Positions 1 to 10,963 of a DNA stretch of 64,000 nucleotides are shown piece by piece (the first letter of the stretch is position 1; each line of letters begins with the position of its first letter). The translations under genes and the position numbers were made by a program. The notes beneath the pieces are model-generated. The model searched no databases, was not told the DNA's origin, and saw nothing but the letters and a program-made list of their open reading frames with translations. The stretch covers positions 6,076,001 through 6,140,000 of the forward strand of contig JAHWDD010000001.1 in assembly GCA_023897205.1 (NCBI GenBank), written 5' to 3'. This stretch comes from Exophiala sp. HKRS030 (Eukaryota > Ascomycota > Eurotiomycetes > Chaetothyriales > Herpotrichiellaceae).

Positions 1-955
1 CCGGTATCAAAGAAGTTTGCGAAACGGTACATAGACATGGTGGCCAAGTATACATGGACGGAGCCAACTTAAACGCACAAATTGGACTATGCAACCCTGG
101 AGAGATTGGTGCAGATGTCTGCCACTTAAACTTGCACAAGACTTTCTGCATACCTCACGGTGGAGGTGGACCAGGTGTCGGACCAATTGCGGTCAAACAA
201 CATCTCAGGCCCTACCTGCCTTCGCATCCTCATGTCGATCCACACCGTCGACAAACTGGTGTCAAGGATACCAATGCAATCTCTCCTGTTAGCTCTGCGC
301 CTTGGGGTAGTGCATCGATTCTGCCTATCAGTTACGCCTACATTCAGCTCATGGGTAGTAAAGGACTAACGCATGGCACAAAGGCTGCACTCCTTAATGC
401 CAACTACATTATGTCGCGACTCAAGCCTCATTACCCGATTCTATATACGAACAACAATGGACGATGTGCTCACGAGTTTATCCTGGATGCTCGTGGTTTC
501 AAAGAAACGAGCGGTATCGAGGCAATTGATATCGCCAAACGTCTTCAGGATTATGGCTTCCATGCACCCACGATGAGCTGGCCTGTTGCAAACACTCTCA
601 TGATTGAACCCACCGAGTCCGAGTCGAAGGAAGAACTCGATCGATTCTGTGATGCGCTGATTTCAATCAGAGAAGAGATTAAGGCTATTGAAGATGGTAA
701 AATGCCGCGCGAGAACAATGTCTTGAAGAATTCACCTCACCCCAGATCGACCTCCTCCGAGATAACTGGGACCGACCTTACAGTCGGGAACAGGCTGCTT
801 ATCCTCTCCCTTGGCTAAAAGAAAAGAAGTTCTGGCCCAGTGTTGCCCGTGTTGACGACGCATATGGCGACACAAACCTGTTCTGCACATGTACACCTGT
901 TGAAGGATTCGAGCAGGAGGGCATCACTGGGTTCCAGGCCCCAGTGCCTACATGA
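1..955 (+). CDS. GCV2: Glycine decarboxylase P-protein, 3' part, frameshifted
   Basis: This is the C-terminal part of the PLP-dependent P-protein of the mitochondrial glycine cleavage system, which decarboxylates glycine and passes the aminomethyl group to the lipoylated H-protein. The gene enters from the left edge, reading in frame from base 3. The PLP-binding region is visible as HLNLHKTF, with the glycine-rich GGGGPGVGP just after it. Translation follows the family to residues NVLKNSPHP near base 743. There the frame breaks: the expected tail ([18 protein letters not shown], then further conserved sequence ending VPT) continues one frame over and stops at 953-955. One missing C in the run 740-743 explains the break, and no splice signals fit there. 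As printed, the frame instead ends at 818 with about 25 unrelated residues. Family identity is certain; a sequencing error is more likely than a pseudogene. Confidence 0.95.
740..744 (+). other. Frameshift site in GCV2
   Basis: The coding frame shifts by one base at a run of four Cs. Conserved P-protein sequence lies on both sides with no gap, so a single lost C is the simplest explanation. Confidence 0.85.
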
Positions 956-1418
956 TATGAAAACTGTTCACATTGGCTGTAAAGAAAAATGATCCGTTAT
1001 ATGCAGATACCGATTGGGTTTCAACATTTCCATCGGTTAGCATTTCGTGGAGTTGGGGTTGGTCCTTCCCAGGAGCTTATCTGGGTCAGACTAACGGCGT
1101 TTAAGCAAGTTCCTTGTAGGAAATGTGCTATCACAACGGGCTGGGTGGCTTTTTCTCATCAGCATTTCAACAGGACAAATATTTATATGGCGGCAATCTA
1201 CCGTTAAGTATGAACAAATACATTGGATAAATTGTCATGTCTTCTCAGGCTGTTAACACAAGATCATTAAAATCTGCAAATTGACCATGAACGAAAGTTT
1301 GTTGGTCTTCGAATCAGCTCCATGCCTCGTGGAGAGCTTCAATCATGTCGTGGATTCTCGAATGATGCCATTCATTCCCTTCTGACTTCCCTTCTCCCTT
1401 TACTTCACCCCTCCATTA
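956..1418. other. Intergenic, convergent 3' ends
   Basis: This stretch lies between the ends of the P-protein gene and the small Gly/Ala-rich gene. It should hold both 3' untranslated regions. I see no further gene in it. Confidence 0.6.
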
Positions 1419-1772
1419 TCAAAGCCGTTTGGCACCACTCTTCCACTGACCGGCATCCTCAACGCCCCGTGCTAAATCCTTGGTACCGCTCTCGAGCCCA
1501 GTAGCAGCATTGTTGAGCCCATCACCCAAGGGCTTGCCAGCGGATCCGGTGGCGCCGGTAATGGTGTCTCCAATGCCTCGACCTGCCGCGCCAGCCACGC
1601 CACCTACAGTGCGGGCTAGTCCACCGACAGTATTCTAAGGGCTGGTTAGCGGATGTGCAGAAGCAGTGAATTGCATTCCCCATTCGGGAGCACCACATAC
1701 GCCGAGTGTAGAAGTGACGAATTTAGCGGCGCCCGTAACGCCTTCATCTGAGGACGAGGTATTAATTGGCAT
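1419..1772 (-). CDS. Small Gly/Ala-rich amphipathic protein, two exons
   Basis: Exon 1 (1772-1701) encodes MPINTSSSDEGVTGAAKFV and five more residues. A 66-nt intron (1700-1635) has donor GTATGT, branch GCTAAC and acceptor TAG. Exon 2 (1634-1419) completes a 95-residue protein. The body is built from short degenerate repeats of the type NTVGGLARTVGGVAGAAGRG and GDTITGATGSAGKPLGDGL, ending GQWKSGAKRL. Small conserved fungal proteins with this G-T-V-G pattern are common and mostly uncharacterised; the composition recalls LEA-like or CsbD-like stress proteins. There is no signal peptide or membrane segment. The splice model rests on clean signals and continuity of the repeat pattern across the junction. 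The function is unknown. Confidence 0.8.
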
Positions 1773-4700
1773 TTCTGTGGGAGAACATCCGTTAGTAATT
1801 GCGTTGAGCATGTCATTGACTGCTATAATAAAACATCTGATGTCTATCTATAGACTTACTTCTTAAGGTTTTTGACAAACTTCGAGAGTAACCTTCACGA
1901 TGATTTCGTACTGCGTTTAGCTCTTGATGATGTTTTTCAATACAACAGAATCCAAGACAATGCCAAACAGAGGATTCCCATCCTTCATCGCTCCAAATAT
2001 CCATGGTTGACCAACTTCTGGCATTGCTGAGGCCTGGATTTCATGCCGATGACGTCAACCTGGCCCGGATGGCAGCGTACTTCGTATATAACAAAATGCT
2101 CCATACATTTGCACAGACAGGTACGGAGTACTTGCTGCTTTTTACTCCCGTAGGTAGTCGGGCTCTCACAATTCAATTGGAGATGAGGAACAGTGAAACC
2201 CCTGGCTTCTAACCACCTTTTACCGCCAATACCCAAGACCGTCCGATCCATGTCTTCTTGTTGGCATGCTTCCTTCTCTGTGGCTGTGCAAGTCCTCAAG
2301 TGGTGCGGGTACAAGCCGCTGGCGCCCTCCAAGATGAGAGCAGGCAACCCCAACGAGACCAAGCAGTCTGCGGGAAAAAGATTCCATGAAACCATCCAGC
2401 TGACTCATGTTGCATTCAGCACTCCGTCTGTTGCGCTGTACAACGGGCTCCACCGCCTTAAGGACATCTTTCTGGCCCCATAAGCAGCCCTGGAAGTGAT
2501 GAAGACACCGGCGGCACACTGCACAGTAAGAGCTACGGTGGTGATACTAACGTGGCAGGTATTGTTCAACGACTGCCCCGAATGAAAAGCCACGTTTACC
2601 GACGGCAAGCCCTTGATCATGGACCAACGTTACCTGCCTTTTTTGGCGCACTAACCCCAAACAGCAAACCCTCGAGTACGCCGTACTAGGCCGACGGGAA
2701 TTTTCTTAGGCTGAAATCCTAATTTTGCTTGATCTCACAAACACGAGAACCCAGGATCATATCATAAGCGAAGCCTACGGAAGACAGAAGGCCAATTTCA
2801 CGTGGACCATGGGTGACGAGGGAACTAAGATCCGACAATCTACGGAGTATTCAGTAAAAGGTGTTCCTTACCCTACATCGCACGTGATTGCAAGGCTGGA
2901 GTGCAAACGCCAAGACCTTCGACCTTACTTTCGTTAAAGCACCTGCCCTTTTAGCTATGCCATGCAGCGCCTTGCTCAACGTCTTCAAGAGGCTCTCTGC
3001 ATGAATCTTCATGGCTTCACGCTGAGTCGAGCAAGAATATGCGACATGAAAAGAATCGGACATGTTATGCTGTTGGCAGCTTCATCCTCAGGTTGGATCA
3101 AAAATTCTCCAACCGGGAATACTAACCTGGGATCGACAGCGGGCCAGAAGTAACGACATTACTGACGCTAAAGGCTGACGTGTTGAAGACGGCTTTGTCA
3201 AAAGGCTCTGTACAATACGTATCTGCTCAAGAATCAGCTGATGACCGCTGATAACAACCGGCCAAGGCCGGCGACATGGGCGTCTTCAAGCCCTGTCCGG
3301 CACTGGAGATGGGCAGCTGCCTGTCACAGCATGTCACGAAGATACCCCATATGCGAGATTCTTACCTGATCCCGCCCTTGGTAAGGAAAGGAAGGTGAAT
3401 AGTGCTTGGCTCCGCCTCTTTTCTTCGACGGCATACAGCTCACCGACACAATTTGCAAAAGGTCTGGTTGAGTGCTAGGGGCCGATCCCTTGACGCACAG
3501 ATGTGTCTAGCCCTACGGAAACTCTGGTCATTTCCCCAGGACAATTCATCGGCTGATCAAGCACGCGATGTATCTCGCCTCTATCCTGGTATTTGGTCAC
3601 CGGGCACAACCGGCCGTTTCTTTCCATGTCGATTCTTCCAGCAGTCGAGTGCCTAGCTCTTCGATCATGGCGGCTACCGGTGTTCACGAACTGCGACCGG
3701 ACTATTTTGGTAGTTATAAAAAGGTTCTGTTTATGTCAGCGGTGAATATTGTCGTCTAGCAATCTCCTTTGGAGTAGACAAGCCATTAGGGCTGCAGCAT
3801 GCTTGCAAAGCAGCCTTCAATCCACAAGCATGCCCCACACCACGCCGCAACGCTCTGTTAGGTCATCTAATGCCTTCGCTACCCATGGCCGACCTGCATT
3901 TTGGTGTGGACGCCGTGCAGACGCCTACCTTGATGGGCATCGCTTCTTCTCCAACATGCACGCGATGTATTGCATCAGGTTATCTGGAAAATTCCAGATA
4001 GATCAGGAAAATGACTACTTGACCTCAAAATGGCCGCTCTTCGCCACATGTTGTATCACTCGGAGGCCACGATTGAGTACAAGTGAGAGAGAAATTGCAG
4101 TACTTCGTTCATCTGGCTATGGTTATGCAGCCTTCAAAGCTAAACTTGGCCACCACCCTATTCCAGGTGTGGTACAACCACGTATCCATGATGCTCCGAG
4201 TCTAACCCTGGCTATTTTGCCCAGTGCAAGCCCCTCGTTTGTATGCATGGCTTCGTAGCCCGTGCCGATCTGTCCGGAATTCCATCATGCCGACTCGCTT
4301 GTTGTCAGTTGATAATGTGTCTAGGCCTTGAAACCATGTCTTTTCTTTCACGCTTGTTAGCAGATGTCCACTAGCGAGCAGCAACCTCAAGGCACGATTC
4401 AACAGGGCTCAGTGCTCGCAATGAAATATGCCCCCATCAACAACACCATACTCCGGTAACACCCATTCGCTAATGTACTATGCATAATCCTACATATCGT
4501 CCAATTGAACACCATACCATTGAAGGGGTGCTTGAGTCTAAATCTTGAATATCCAAGAGTTCATGACCAATCCAGGCTCTGGTTTGCTCGGAGTGGGGCA
4601 ATTTCTCGTTATGAGGGAATGCCAACGGGGTGGATATCTGTTTGTAGCAAGGCCAGTGCCAAGTTCCCACGGGGAGGGGATTGGGATCGAATCCACATAA

Positions 4701-4841
4701 AGCTCTGGAAAATGGTTTCTTTGGTCCAGGCCGCGTGGATATGCCGATATTCTTTCGGGACGACTCGAGAGACCTGCCGCTCTCTGTGTCCACAGCCTGT
4801 TTTTCATGCAGGTGCAGGCTAGAGGCAGACATACATGAAGA
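1773..4841. other. 3.1-kb intergenic region, no supported gene
   Basis: Both strands hold only scattered open frames of up to about 169 codons (for example 3749-4258 plus and 1985-2395 minus). They carry no recognisable motif and no consistent splice structure. A TATAAAAA-like stretch occurs near 3714-3721, but no gene follows it that I can support. The region could hold decayed sequence or non-coding transcripts. Confidence 0.5.
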
Positions 4842-6746
4842 CTAGGGCGTGCGCAAGGGGCTTCCAAATCTCAACAACTGAGTCCTCTGTTCGAACAAGC
4901 CTTCAACGAAGCGATCCATGACGGTTTCCTGATACAGGAAACGCTTCAGAATCTTCTGGGCTTCCTTCCAAGTGCGCAAGCCCAACATCTGAGTCATGTC
5001 GACGAACCGCGTCGAATGCCATAGCGGATCTGTCACGGGTCGTTTGCCCGCCTCATCCGAGACCTGTTCGGCGCAAGCACCGACGAAGAACAACCAGAGT
5101 AAACATTCGTGGTGCGAGACGCCGTTGGGATTGGACATGGAGCTTGCGCTAGTGGCACGTTTGGACATGTAATCGAGTAAGGTCTCAAGCTGTGGCCGTA
5201 GATGGTGCACGGGAATGTATAGCAACCATTTCGGTTGGGGACCTGCAAAGCCTGTGATGAAAGAGAGGCTGTATGAGATGGCGAGCGCGATGGAGGCCTG
5301 GAGTTGTCGGCGCACGGCACGAGACATGCGTGTGTTGGCGTTCATGGATTCCGCAAGGTCGCAATACAGCGACATGCACCACGATCGAAGAGCGGCACGG
5401 CGTCGGTGCATCCAGACGAAGACCTCGTCCGCGACCGCTTCCTGCTTCTCCTCGTAGAGTTTCCCCGCCAGTGCAGCAGCAGCCATGACTTCACGGTGCA
5501 TATTGAGAAAAATTGACAACTGGTTAGACAGGTCGTCGTTATCGATGAGGAAAGCCTCGTCCCAACGCTGAAAGTGGAAGTCCGACTCGGGCATCAATGG
5601 CTTGAACTGCTCAAACGCCACTTGTGTGTCGAAGGAGCCGGGATCATATAACGAGTAGTGATAGTACGGACGCGTCAGGTTGAACGCGGCATGTATGTAA
5701 TCACCAGCAAGGACATTGATGCGCACATGATCACTAAGGGCCGCGAGCCCACCCAGATCGTCAACGATCTTCCGAGTCGCCACCGCGTGATTGTGATTCT
5801 GACTCGTGTCCCCTGCAAAGAAGCCCACGCAGCAGATCGCCCAAATGCACATCAGCAAACTCTCTGTCGGGGCATTGCCGGACAGGAGCTCCTCTCTCAG
5901 CAAAGTCAAGCTGCGGTTCTGATGCTTCAGCGCCATGGGCCAGAGCCGCGTGTAATCCCTAGGATCAACAAAATACGCCCTCATGGTGATGACGGCCGCA
6001 TACCATCCATGAATGCACTTGTCATCCTTGAAAACGCCCTTGATGCGCTCATGCACCATCTGGCGCGTGGTCTGCAACTTGAGCGTGTTGCCGCGAGCCG
6101 GCGGCGCCGACGACATGAAGATGCCGTAGAGGCCTTCGTATGCGATGCGTTGCAGCTGGCTGCACGCCTTGATGGCCGCTGACGGCATCGCTAGGTCGAT
6201 GTGGCTCTGCAGCGGACCGCCCATCAAGTAGTCCGAGTCGTCGTCGCCAAAGTCGTCCGAGTCTTCGTCTTCCGACTTGGTCAGGAAGTCGTCCAGGCCC
6301 AACGCCTCCGGAGAGCTGCTTGCACTGTCCCCGCCGACGACGCCGCAGCCTCTGCTGCCTTGTCCCTGGCCCAGCCCGGTCGAGCTCCCTGACCCGAGTT
6401 GCCAGCAGATCGTTTGCATGGCCGGCCCGTCTGGTGCGGGACATTTGCGGGCGCTGGGTCGTGCCACTCGTGAAGATCTGCCTGTTGTTGTCGTTGTAGC
6501 CGTTAATTGTTGTTGGTGGTCGAGGCTGTGGCTTCTGCGTCCGGATTCGTTGTCAGACGGGCTTCCTGTATGCGATCGCGGGGGCGTGGCGCTCTTGTTG
6601 CGCTTCGCCCACCGGTAGTATTTGTTGGTGACATGGGAACTGATGGAGAAGGCCTCCTCGGGGTTCCTGACGTTGAGGTTTGAGGCGTCCTTGACGACGA
6701 AGTGGAACGAGCCCTTGTACGACTGCTGTTGTGGTTGTGTCTGCAT
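4842..6746 (-). CDS. Fungal-specific transcription-factor-domain protein without zinc cluster
   Basis: A single exon encodes 634 residues. The N-terminal segment (FHFVVKDASNLNVRNPEEAF at about 13-32, followed by SSHVTNKYYRWAKRNK) resembles the short conserved motif of fungal proteins that precedes a linker and a fungal_trans_2-like helical region. A serine/histidine-rich, then strongly acidic linker (SEDEDSDDFGDDDSDY) follows. From about residue 185 to the end the sequence is helical and hydrophobic like the regulatory half of Zn2Cys6 regulators, but no Cys6 motif is present. It is probably a nuclear regulator or a relative that lacks direct DNA binding. The targets are unknown, and neighbouring genes give no clear hint. 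Confidence 0.7.
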   Translation of the reverse strand: MQTQPQQQSYKGSFHFVVKDASNLNVRNPEEAFSISSHVTNKYYRWAKRNKSATPPRSHTGSPSDNESGRRSHSLDHQQQLTATTTTTGRSSRVARPSARKCPAPDGPAMQTICWQLGSGSSTGLGQGQGSRGCGVVGGDSASSSPEALGLDDFLTKSEDEDSDDFGDDDSDYLMGGPLQSHIDLAMPSAAIKACSQLQRIAYEGLYGIFMSSAPPARGNTLKLQTTRQMVHERIKGVFKDDKCIHGWYAAVITMRAYFVDPRDYTRLWPMALKHQNRSLTLLREELLSGNAPTESLLMCIWAICCVGFFAGDTSQNHNHAVATRKIVDDLGGLAALSDHVRINVLAGDYIHAAFNLTRPYYHYSLYDPGSFDTQVAFEQFKPLMPESDFHFQRWDEAFLIDNDDLSNQLSIFLNMHREVMAAAALAGKLYEEKQEAVADEVFVWMHRRRAALRSWCMSLYCDLAESMNANTRMSRAVRRQLQASIALAISYSLSFITGFAGPQPKWLLYIPVHHLRPQLETLLDYMSKRATSASSMSNPNGVSHHECLLWLFFVGACAEQVSDEAGKRPVTDPLWHSTRFVDMTQMLGLRTWKEAQKILKRFLYQETVMDRFVEGLFEQRTQLLRFGSPLRTP

Positions 6747-7884
6747 GGTGAAGGCGACGACGATGATGATGGTTTCCTCCGCTGTGGTCTCTGCTTAGGC
6801 ACACACCAAAATGTATATTTTGAGATGGATTTCCTGACTTGATTGCTGAAACATGATTGAGGGTCTTTTGTCAGAAGCCAGTCCATCATCCTTATACTTT
6901 TTTGCTTGAGTCGCTGGTGAAGCTAGAGACAGAGGGTTTGTAGCGCTGGGCGGTCCAGCGTTTCTCAAAAAATGATGCTCGAGCTATACCCTGTACATGA
7001 TAGACAGCCAGGTGCCTAGCCGAACAAGGGGCTAATCCATGCCCAGGGAAACCAATGACGAAAAGGAACAGCAGTGCCGAACAAGTAACATGACTAGCAA
7101 AACTACCGAAGGGTATTATGAAAGCATTGACAAGGAGACGACCAAAATTAGCATTTATCGTTGCACGCACCAGATGGTATTACGGAGGACTAACTACAGG
7201 CTTGATCCGTATCTCGTGTATAGGTGCGTAAGTTCGTAGGGCGGAAACCGGGGGCAAACCGTTGCGGGTCTGGCTGATCAACGAAAAGGTACGCACCGCC
7301 TTAGCTTCTGAGGGTTTACCACTTTAGGTGTCGCACATAAACCAGGAGTGGCTCAGCTTCGGCATGCCCATGAACATGGTTGAAGCACATGAATGGAGCT
7401 TGCATAACTTGGCACACGAGCCATCGGTGGACGGTGGCCCTTGAACCTTCAGTCGGACTAGAGTTCTTGGTTCGTGGTACCAATCAGGTCTTGACCTAAC
7501 CTAGGGACATTGCGAGGATATTACCTTACGTAGGATGTACCGTGGTTTTCATCATTGCCGCTGACCAAGGCTGGGAACATGCTGATGTCTCGGCCGGCAA
7601 AGCCATGTTCAATTCATCATTGCCGTCTGAGCGCTGAGGATAAGAAAACCTCACTCATCATGCCGGTAGCTAGACAAATGTACGGTACAATTCACCGATG
7701 CACACGGTAGATGAAGGGTAGGCCACTGAGGCTTGTCATCAAGACTGCTTTGGGGCAAGCTCGTATACACGGCTCAACGCCAAGCTTCGTCGGCAGTCGT
7801 TACCGCACTTCCTATTTGGGAACATCTCGGAAATGACTGATTGCTGAGTAAACGAACATTATTCCCCGATGTCTAGACAAACTT
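6747..7884. other. Intergenic region
   Basis: This 1.1-kb stretch holds the promoter of the regulator-like gene (minus strand) and the 3' flank of the UFD1-domain gene. I see no RNA gene, repeat or additional coding region. Confidence 0.5.
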
Positions 7885-10200
7885 TCAACAAGATTGAACC
7901 TCAAGAAGGCGCCTCGCCGATCTTGGGGCTCGAGTGTTTAACCAATCTCTTGCCCTGCCGACGTCGCCCTTTTCTTCTTCCAGGGCTTTCACACACCATT
8001 CAAGCTCATATGACCCTTCCCCAACCATCATATTAGCGATACTCCTCCTGCTTTGGCTTGCTTCATCGACACAGAACCTCAATCCGGTTGTAACACCCTG
8101 TGCTAGCTGGGTCATGGTCGGCTGTAGCAAGGCCAGACCATCCTTCGCCGAAATCACACGGCTTTGTCCTGTGACATTGTGGTGCCCCGTCTTACATGAC
8201 TGCTCGTTGAGGCACCAACCTTTGCCACAACCGCCAATCATTTGTTGAAGCAACCTTCTTTCAATTCTCCTCCTCAACATCTTGCCTTCTGGGTCGTAAC
8301 TGGTAACATATAGTGGACCAAAACACTCGTTACAAAGGCCAAGCTGCTCTTTTAGCACCCTCGGTCCATCATCTGCTCGAATGGTCCGACCACAAACGCT
8401 GTTACTACACAAGCGAGGCTTGGGTCTGGTGAACCGGTCCCGATCGTGCAGACGCATATGAGTTTTCATGTCTCGCAGTCTGACGATTTTGTTACAAAGA
8501 TGACACTCTGTCGTCCGTGCACCGTCGGTAAGCTCGTGTGGAGTGAGGCCTGATAAGATGACTTCGGGATCAGAAAAGGATGGATCATCGGGCCCCTGCT
8601 GAGGCACTACCAAATGGCAGAATGAGCATAATATCTCTTTTCCGGGGCATACGCTTGTCTTGTGATGCGCTAGGATTGGAATATCGTACGCAATAAAGTC
8701 GCACTTGGAACACTGGAGAGGTGTAGAAGGATGAAAGACAGCATTGTGTTTGGATTGAGACAAAACATCATTGCCATGCTCCTCGTCATGTGGACAATGC
8801 CAGTGCATCTTCCAAGCTTCGGAGTTCTTGAGGAAGACATTTGAGCATTTCGGGCAAGAGACGTTGTTACGATAGCAAAAGGCTTCGTGCAGGTGAAGCG
8901 TTCGCTTTGGGACAGTTTGGCGGCAATTCTTGCAGACCACCTCATCAGGAGAAAGTTCTGACTCAATGTTCGCGACTGCGCTGTCTGTCCCTGTTTCCAC
9001 ACGCAGTACTTGGATGGTGTACGAAATTGCCTCAGTCGGGATGTTTGAGATGAACTCCGTTTCACTGTCCCCCCAGGCGTGAACTGCAATATTGAGCAGC
9101 TCTGCGCCATCCAACTCGACGTTGGTGTGTGCTAATTTGAGTTTCTTGATAGGGCGCCCACTCAGGTCACCATAAATGAATTCGTCCTGTCGAGGTCGCG
9201 CGCGTTGGTGCGCGGACAGGGGAGATGCGAAGATGTCAAGGGATAGTCGGCTATCATCTGATTTGAGAGTGAGCTCCAGATCATCGGCCCGGTTCCAGTG
9301 TTTCAGTTGGTAATCAATGTATGTACCAGGTGTTAGCTGGCCTTGCACCTCTCTACCGAGCTCGAGTAAGCCTCCAGAGGTATTGGCTTCGGTAGATGAC
9401 CGGGATCGCTTGCTTTTGGCCAGTTTCTGGTTCAGTGTTTCGCGAGCCTGTTCCTCGCTCAAAGGCTCAATATCCACTTCCAAGTCCGTATCGACAATAC
9501 AGATGCCATCTCCCTCCGGTTCGAGTTTGTCGACTAGAAAGCGAAACCTCTCACGATGCGGACCCGGCACGATCAGGAGCTCGCCGCTTGTTAGGGTGGT
9601 AAAATTATCGCGTAGATGCCGCTCAAGGAGTGATTTCCAGTCTTCGGGATCATATCCAGCCTCGAGCGGTCGAAGTTTGACATATGTGCCTTTGGGCAAC
9701 TGTTTTGCGTGTACGGTCACTGTTTCAATCTTCGAGTCCACCACTGTGTTTGTCATAACGATATCTCCTCCAGGTGTTCCTTCTCTGCTAGACAATGAAG
9801 GTGCTTCAGATGTGGTCTGGAGGCCAAGAGCTTCTCTCAATACTGAACTGAGTCCGATTGACTTTTCTTCTGCGGAAAATTCCCGTATACCTGCGTATAC
9901 CGCCCTTCCATTCTGAGGATTGACGATCCGAAATGTGAGTGGTTGAGGTAGCTGCTGCTGTCGATCTTCAAAAGCCTCGCGGGCTCGACGTTCTGCAGCA
10001 AAGGAGTGAGGATTGAAAGGGTCGAAAGAGGAAGTATGTTGCCTTGATTGGCCATTTTGAACAGAAACGATGGGCGCAGCAGCGAGGAGTTGTTCTAGAG
10101 CGGACTGTGGCAATGTGATCTTATCGCCAACCAACTTTCGATTTGAGTCGCTGACCTGAAGTTGAGCGGACCATTTCAGGACATCAGACGACGACGTCAT
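7885..10200 (-). CDS. UFD1-domain protein with zinc fingers and UBA-like C-terminus
   Basis: The gene is one exon of 771 residues. It starts MTSSSDVLKWSAQLQ and continues with a UFD1-type fold (KITLPQSALEQLL near residue 28; QLPKGTYVKLRPLEAGYD near 168). In the family this fold binds ubiquitin or Cdc48-substrate complexes. Residues from about 420 carry several Cys/His modules: CKNCRQTV, CYRNNVSCPKCSNVF, CSKCDFIAYD, CSFCHLVV, then CHLCNKIV with HMRLHD. A C-terminal UBA-like segment (YELEWCVKALEEEKGDVGRA) precedes the end. Canonical Ufd1 is about half this length and has no such fingers, so this is a distinct fungal paralogue type. A role in ubiquitin-dependent turnover is likely; the partner is unknown. 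It is transcribed divergently from the F-box-like gene, so the two may share a promoter. Confidence 0.88.
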   Translation of the reverse strand: MTSSSDVLKWSAQLQVSDSNRKLVGDKITLPQSALEQLLAAAPIVSVQNGQSRQHTSSFDPFNPHSFAAERRAREAFEDRQQQLPQPLTFRIVNPQNGRAVYAGIREFSAEEKSIGLSSVLREALGLQTTSEAPSLSSREGTPGGDIVMTNTVVDSKIETVTVHAKQLPKGTYVKLRPLEAGYDPEDWKSLLERHLRDNFTTLTSGELLIVPGPHRERFRFLVDKLEPEGDGICIVDTDLEVDIEPLSEEQARETLNQKLAKSKRSRSSTEANTSGGLLELGREVQGQLTPGTYIDYQLKHWNRADDLELTLKSDDSRLSLDIFASPLSAHQRARPRQDEFIYGDLSGRPIKKLKLAHTNVELDGAELLNIAVHAWGDSETEFISNIPTEAISYTIQVLRVETGTDSAVANIESELSPDEVVCKNCRQTVPKRTLHLHEAFCYRNNVSCPKCSNVFLKNSEAWKMHWHCPHDEEHGNDVLSQSKHNAVFHPSTPLQCSKCDFIAYDIPILAHHKTSVCPGKEILCSFCHLVVPQQGPDDPSFSDPEVILSGLTPHELTDGARTTECHLCNKIVRLRDMKTHMRLHDRDRFTRPKPRLCSNSVCGRTIRADDGPRVLKEQLGLCNECFGPLYVTSYDPEGKMLRRRIERRLLQQMIGGCGKGWCLNEQSCKTGHHNVTGQSRVISAKDGLALLQPTMTQLAQGVTTGLRFCVDEASQSRRSIANMMVGEGSYELEWCVKALEEEKGDVGRARDWLNTRAPRSARRLLEVQSC

Positions 10201-10963
10201 ATTGGTAAACTTGTCCTTGTGTTGTCAGTGCAAAAAGACCCTACAGAAGAAGGTCGATGTTGAGTCGAAGCCATGGTGAAAATAAAACGAGCTGCGCAGG
10301 CGAAGACGGTGACACGCAAGTTTCGAGAAGTGTCGATCCAGGCGTTTACAAATGCGCAATCGGCAAGTCGGTATCATCGACTAATGACGCACTAAAAGTG
10401 CTTAGCAACGGCAACGTCGCGTTCTAGCCGAATCAGGGGCGCCTATTGTGGAAATGAGATCTCGCTATTTTAGAACAACACATCGTCCCTGAATTGTGAA
10501 TCGTGATGCCACGTTCACCCACGTTTGACATAGCAAGTTGATGGTGTCTAAACACCTGAACTTGTCGTTCTCTCAGCTTATCGGCAAAACCAAGCGACCG
10601 TCAAAGCCCGCCGTGGATATGACGAGAGGCTGCATCACCATTCGTCCCGTTCCTCGCATGATTGATTATGTCATACTCCAAGATGGGACAGTAATCCACG
10701 TGCATCGGCTTTGATTGGCTTCACCCATCTTCAGGCGGCTTGCGCGGATCTCGTGCTGGTCACCATTGGATGAAAACACAAAGGTGCAGCAGAGTTAAGT
10801 AGTCGTCGAAATAATTCCTGGTATCTACTTCTTCCGAATGAGCTTGGCAGAGGAAAGCTGATATCTACCCCTCTCCTCGCTCTGGCTTCCATGAGTTCGT
10901 TTGTCTCTCGTTCGAAGTAATCAAAGGTCATTTAAGGACGCAAGCCCAGTCGCAGCGGCAGGA
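10201..10963. promoter_or_regulatory. Shared divergent promoter region
   Basis: The start codons of the UFD1-domain gene (10200, minus) and the F-box-like gene (10964, plus) are 763 bp apart and point away from each other. Promoter elements for both must lie here. I did not find a tight motif I would name. Confidence 0.55.
10891..10920 (+). other. Upstream ORF of the F-box-like gene
   Basis: An ATG at 10891 opens a nine-codon frame (MSSFVSRSK) that ends in TAA 43 bases before the main start codon. If it lies within the mRNA leader it could lower translation of the main frame. Leader extent is not known from the sequence. Confidence 0.4.

Noticed and set aside
740..955. Intron as explanation of the GCV2 frame change
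   Set aside because: Conserved P-protein residues continue without any gap, leaving no room for an intron.
1985..2395. 136-codon open frame on the minus strand
   Set aside because: No family resemblance, no signal or membrane segment, and equally long frames occur in other phases nearby.
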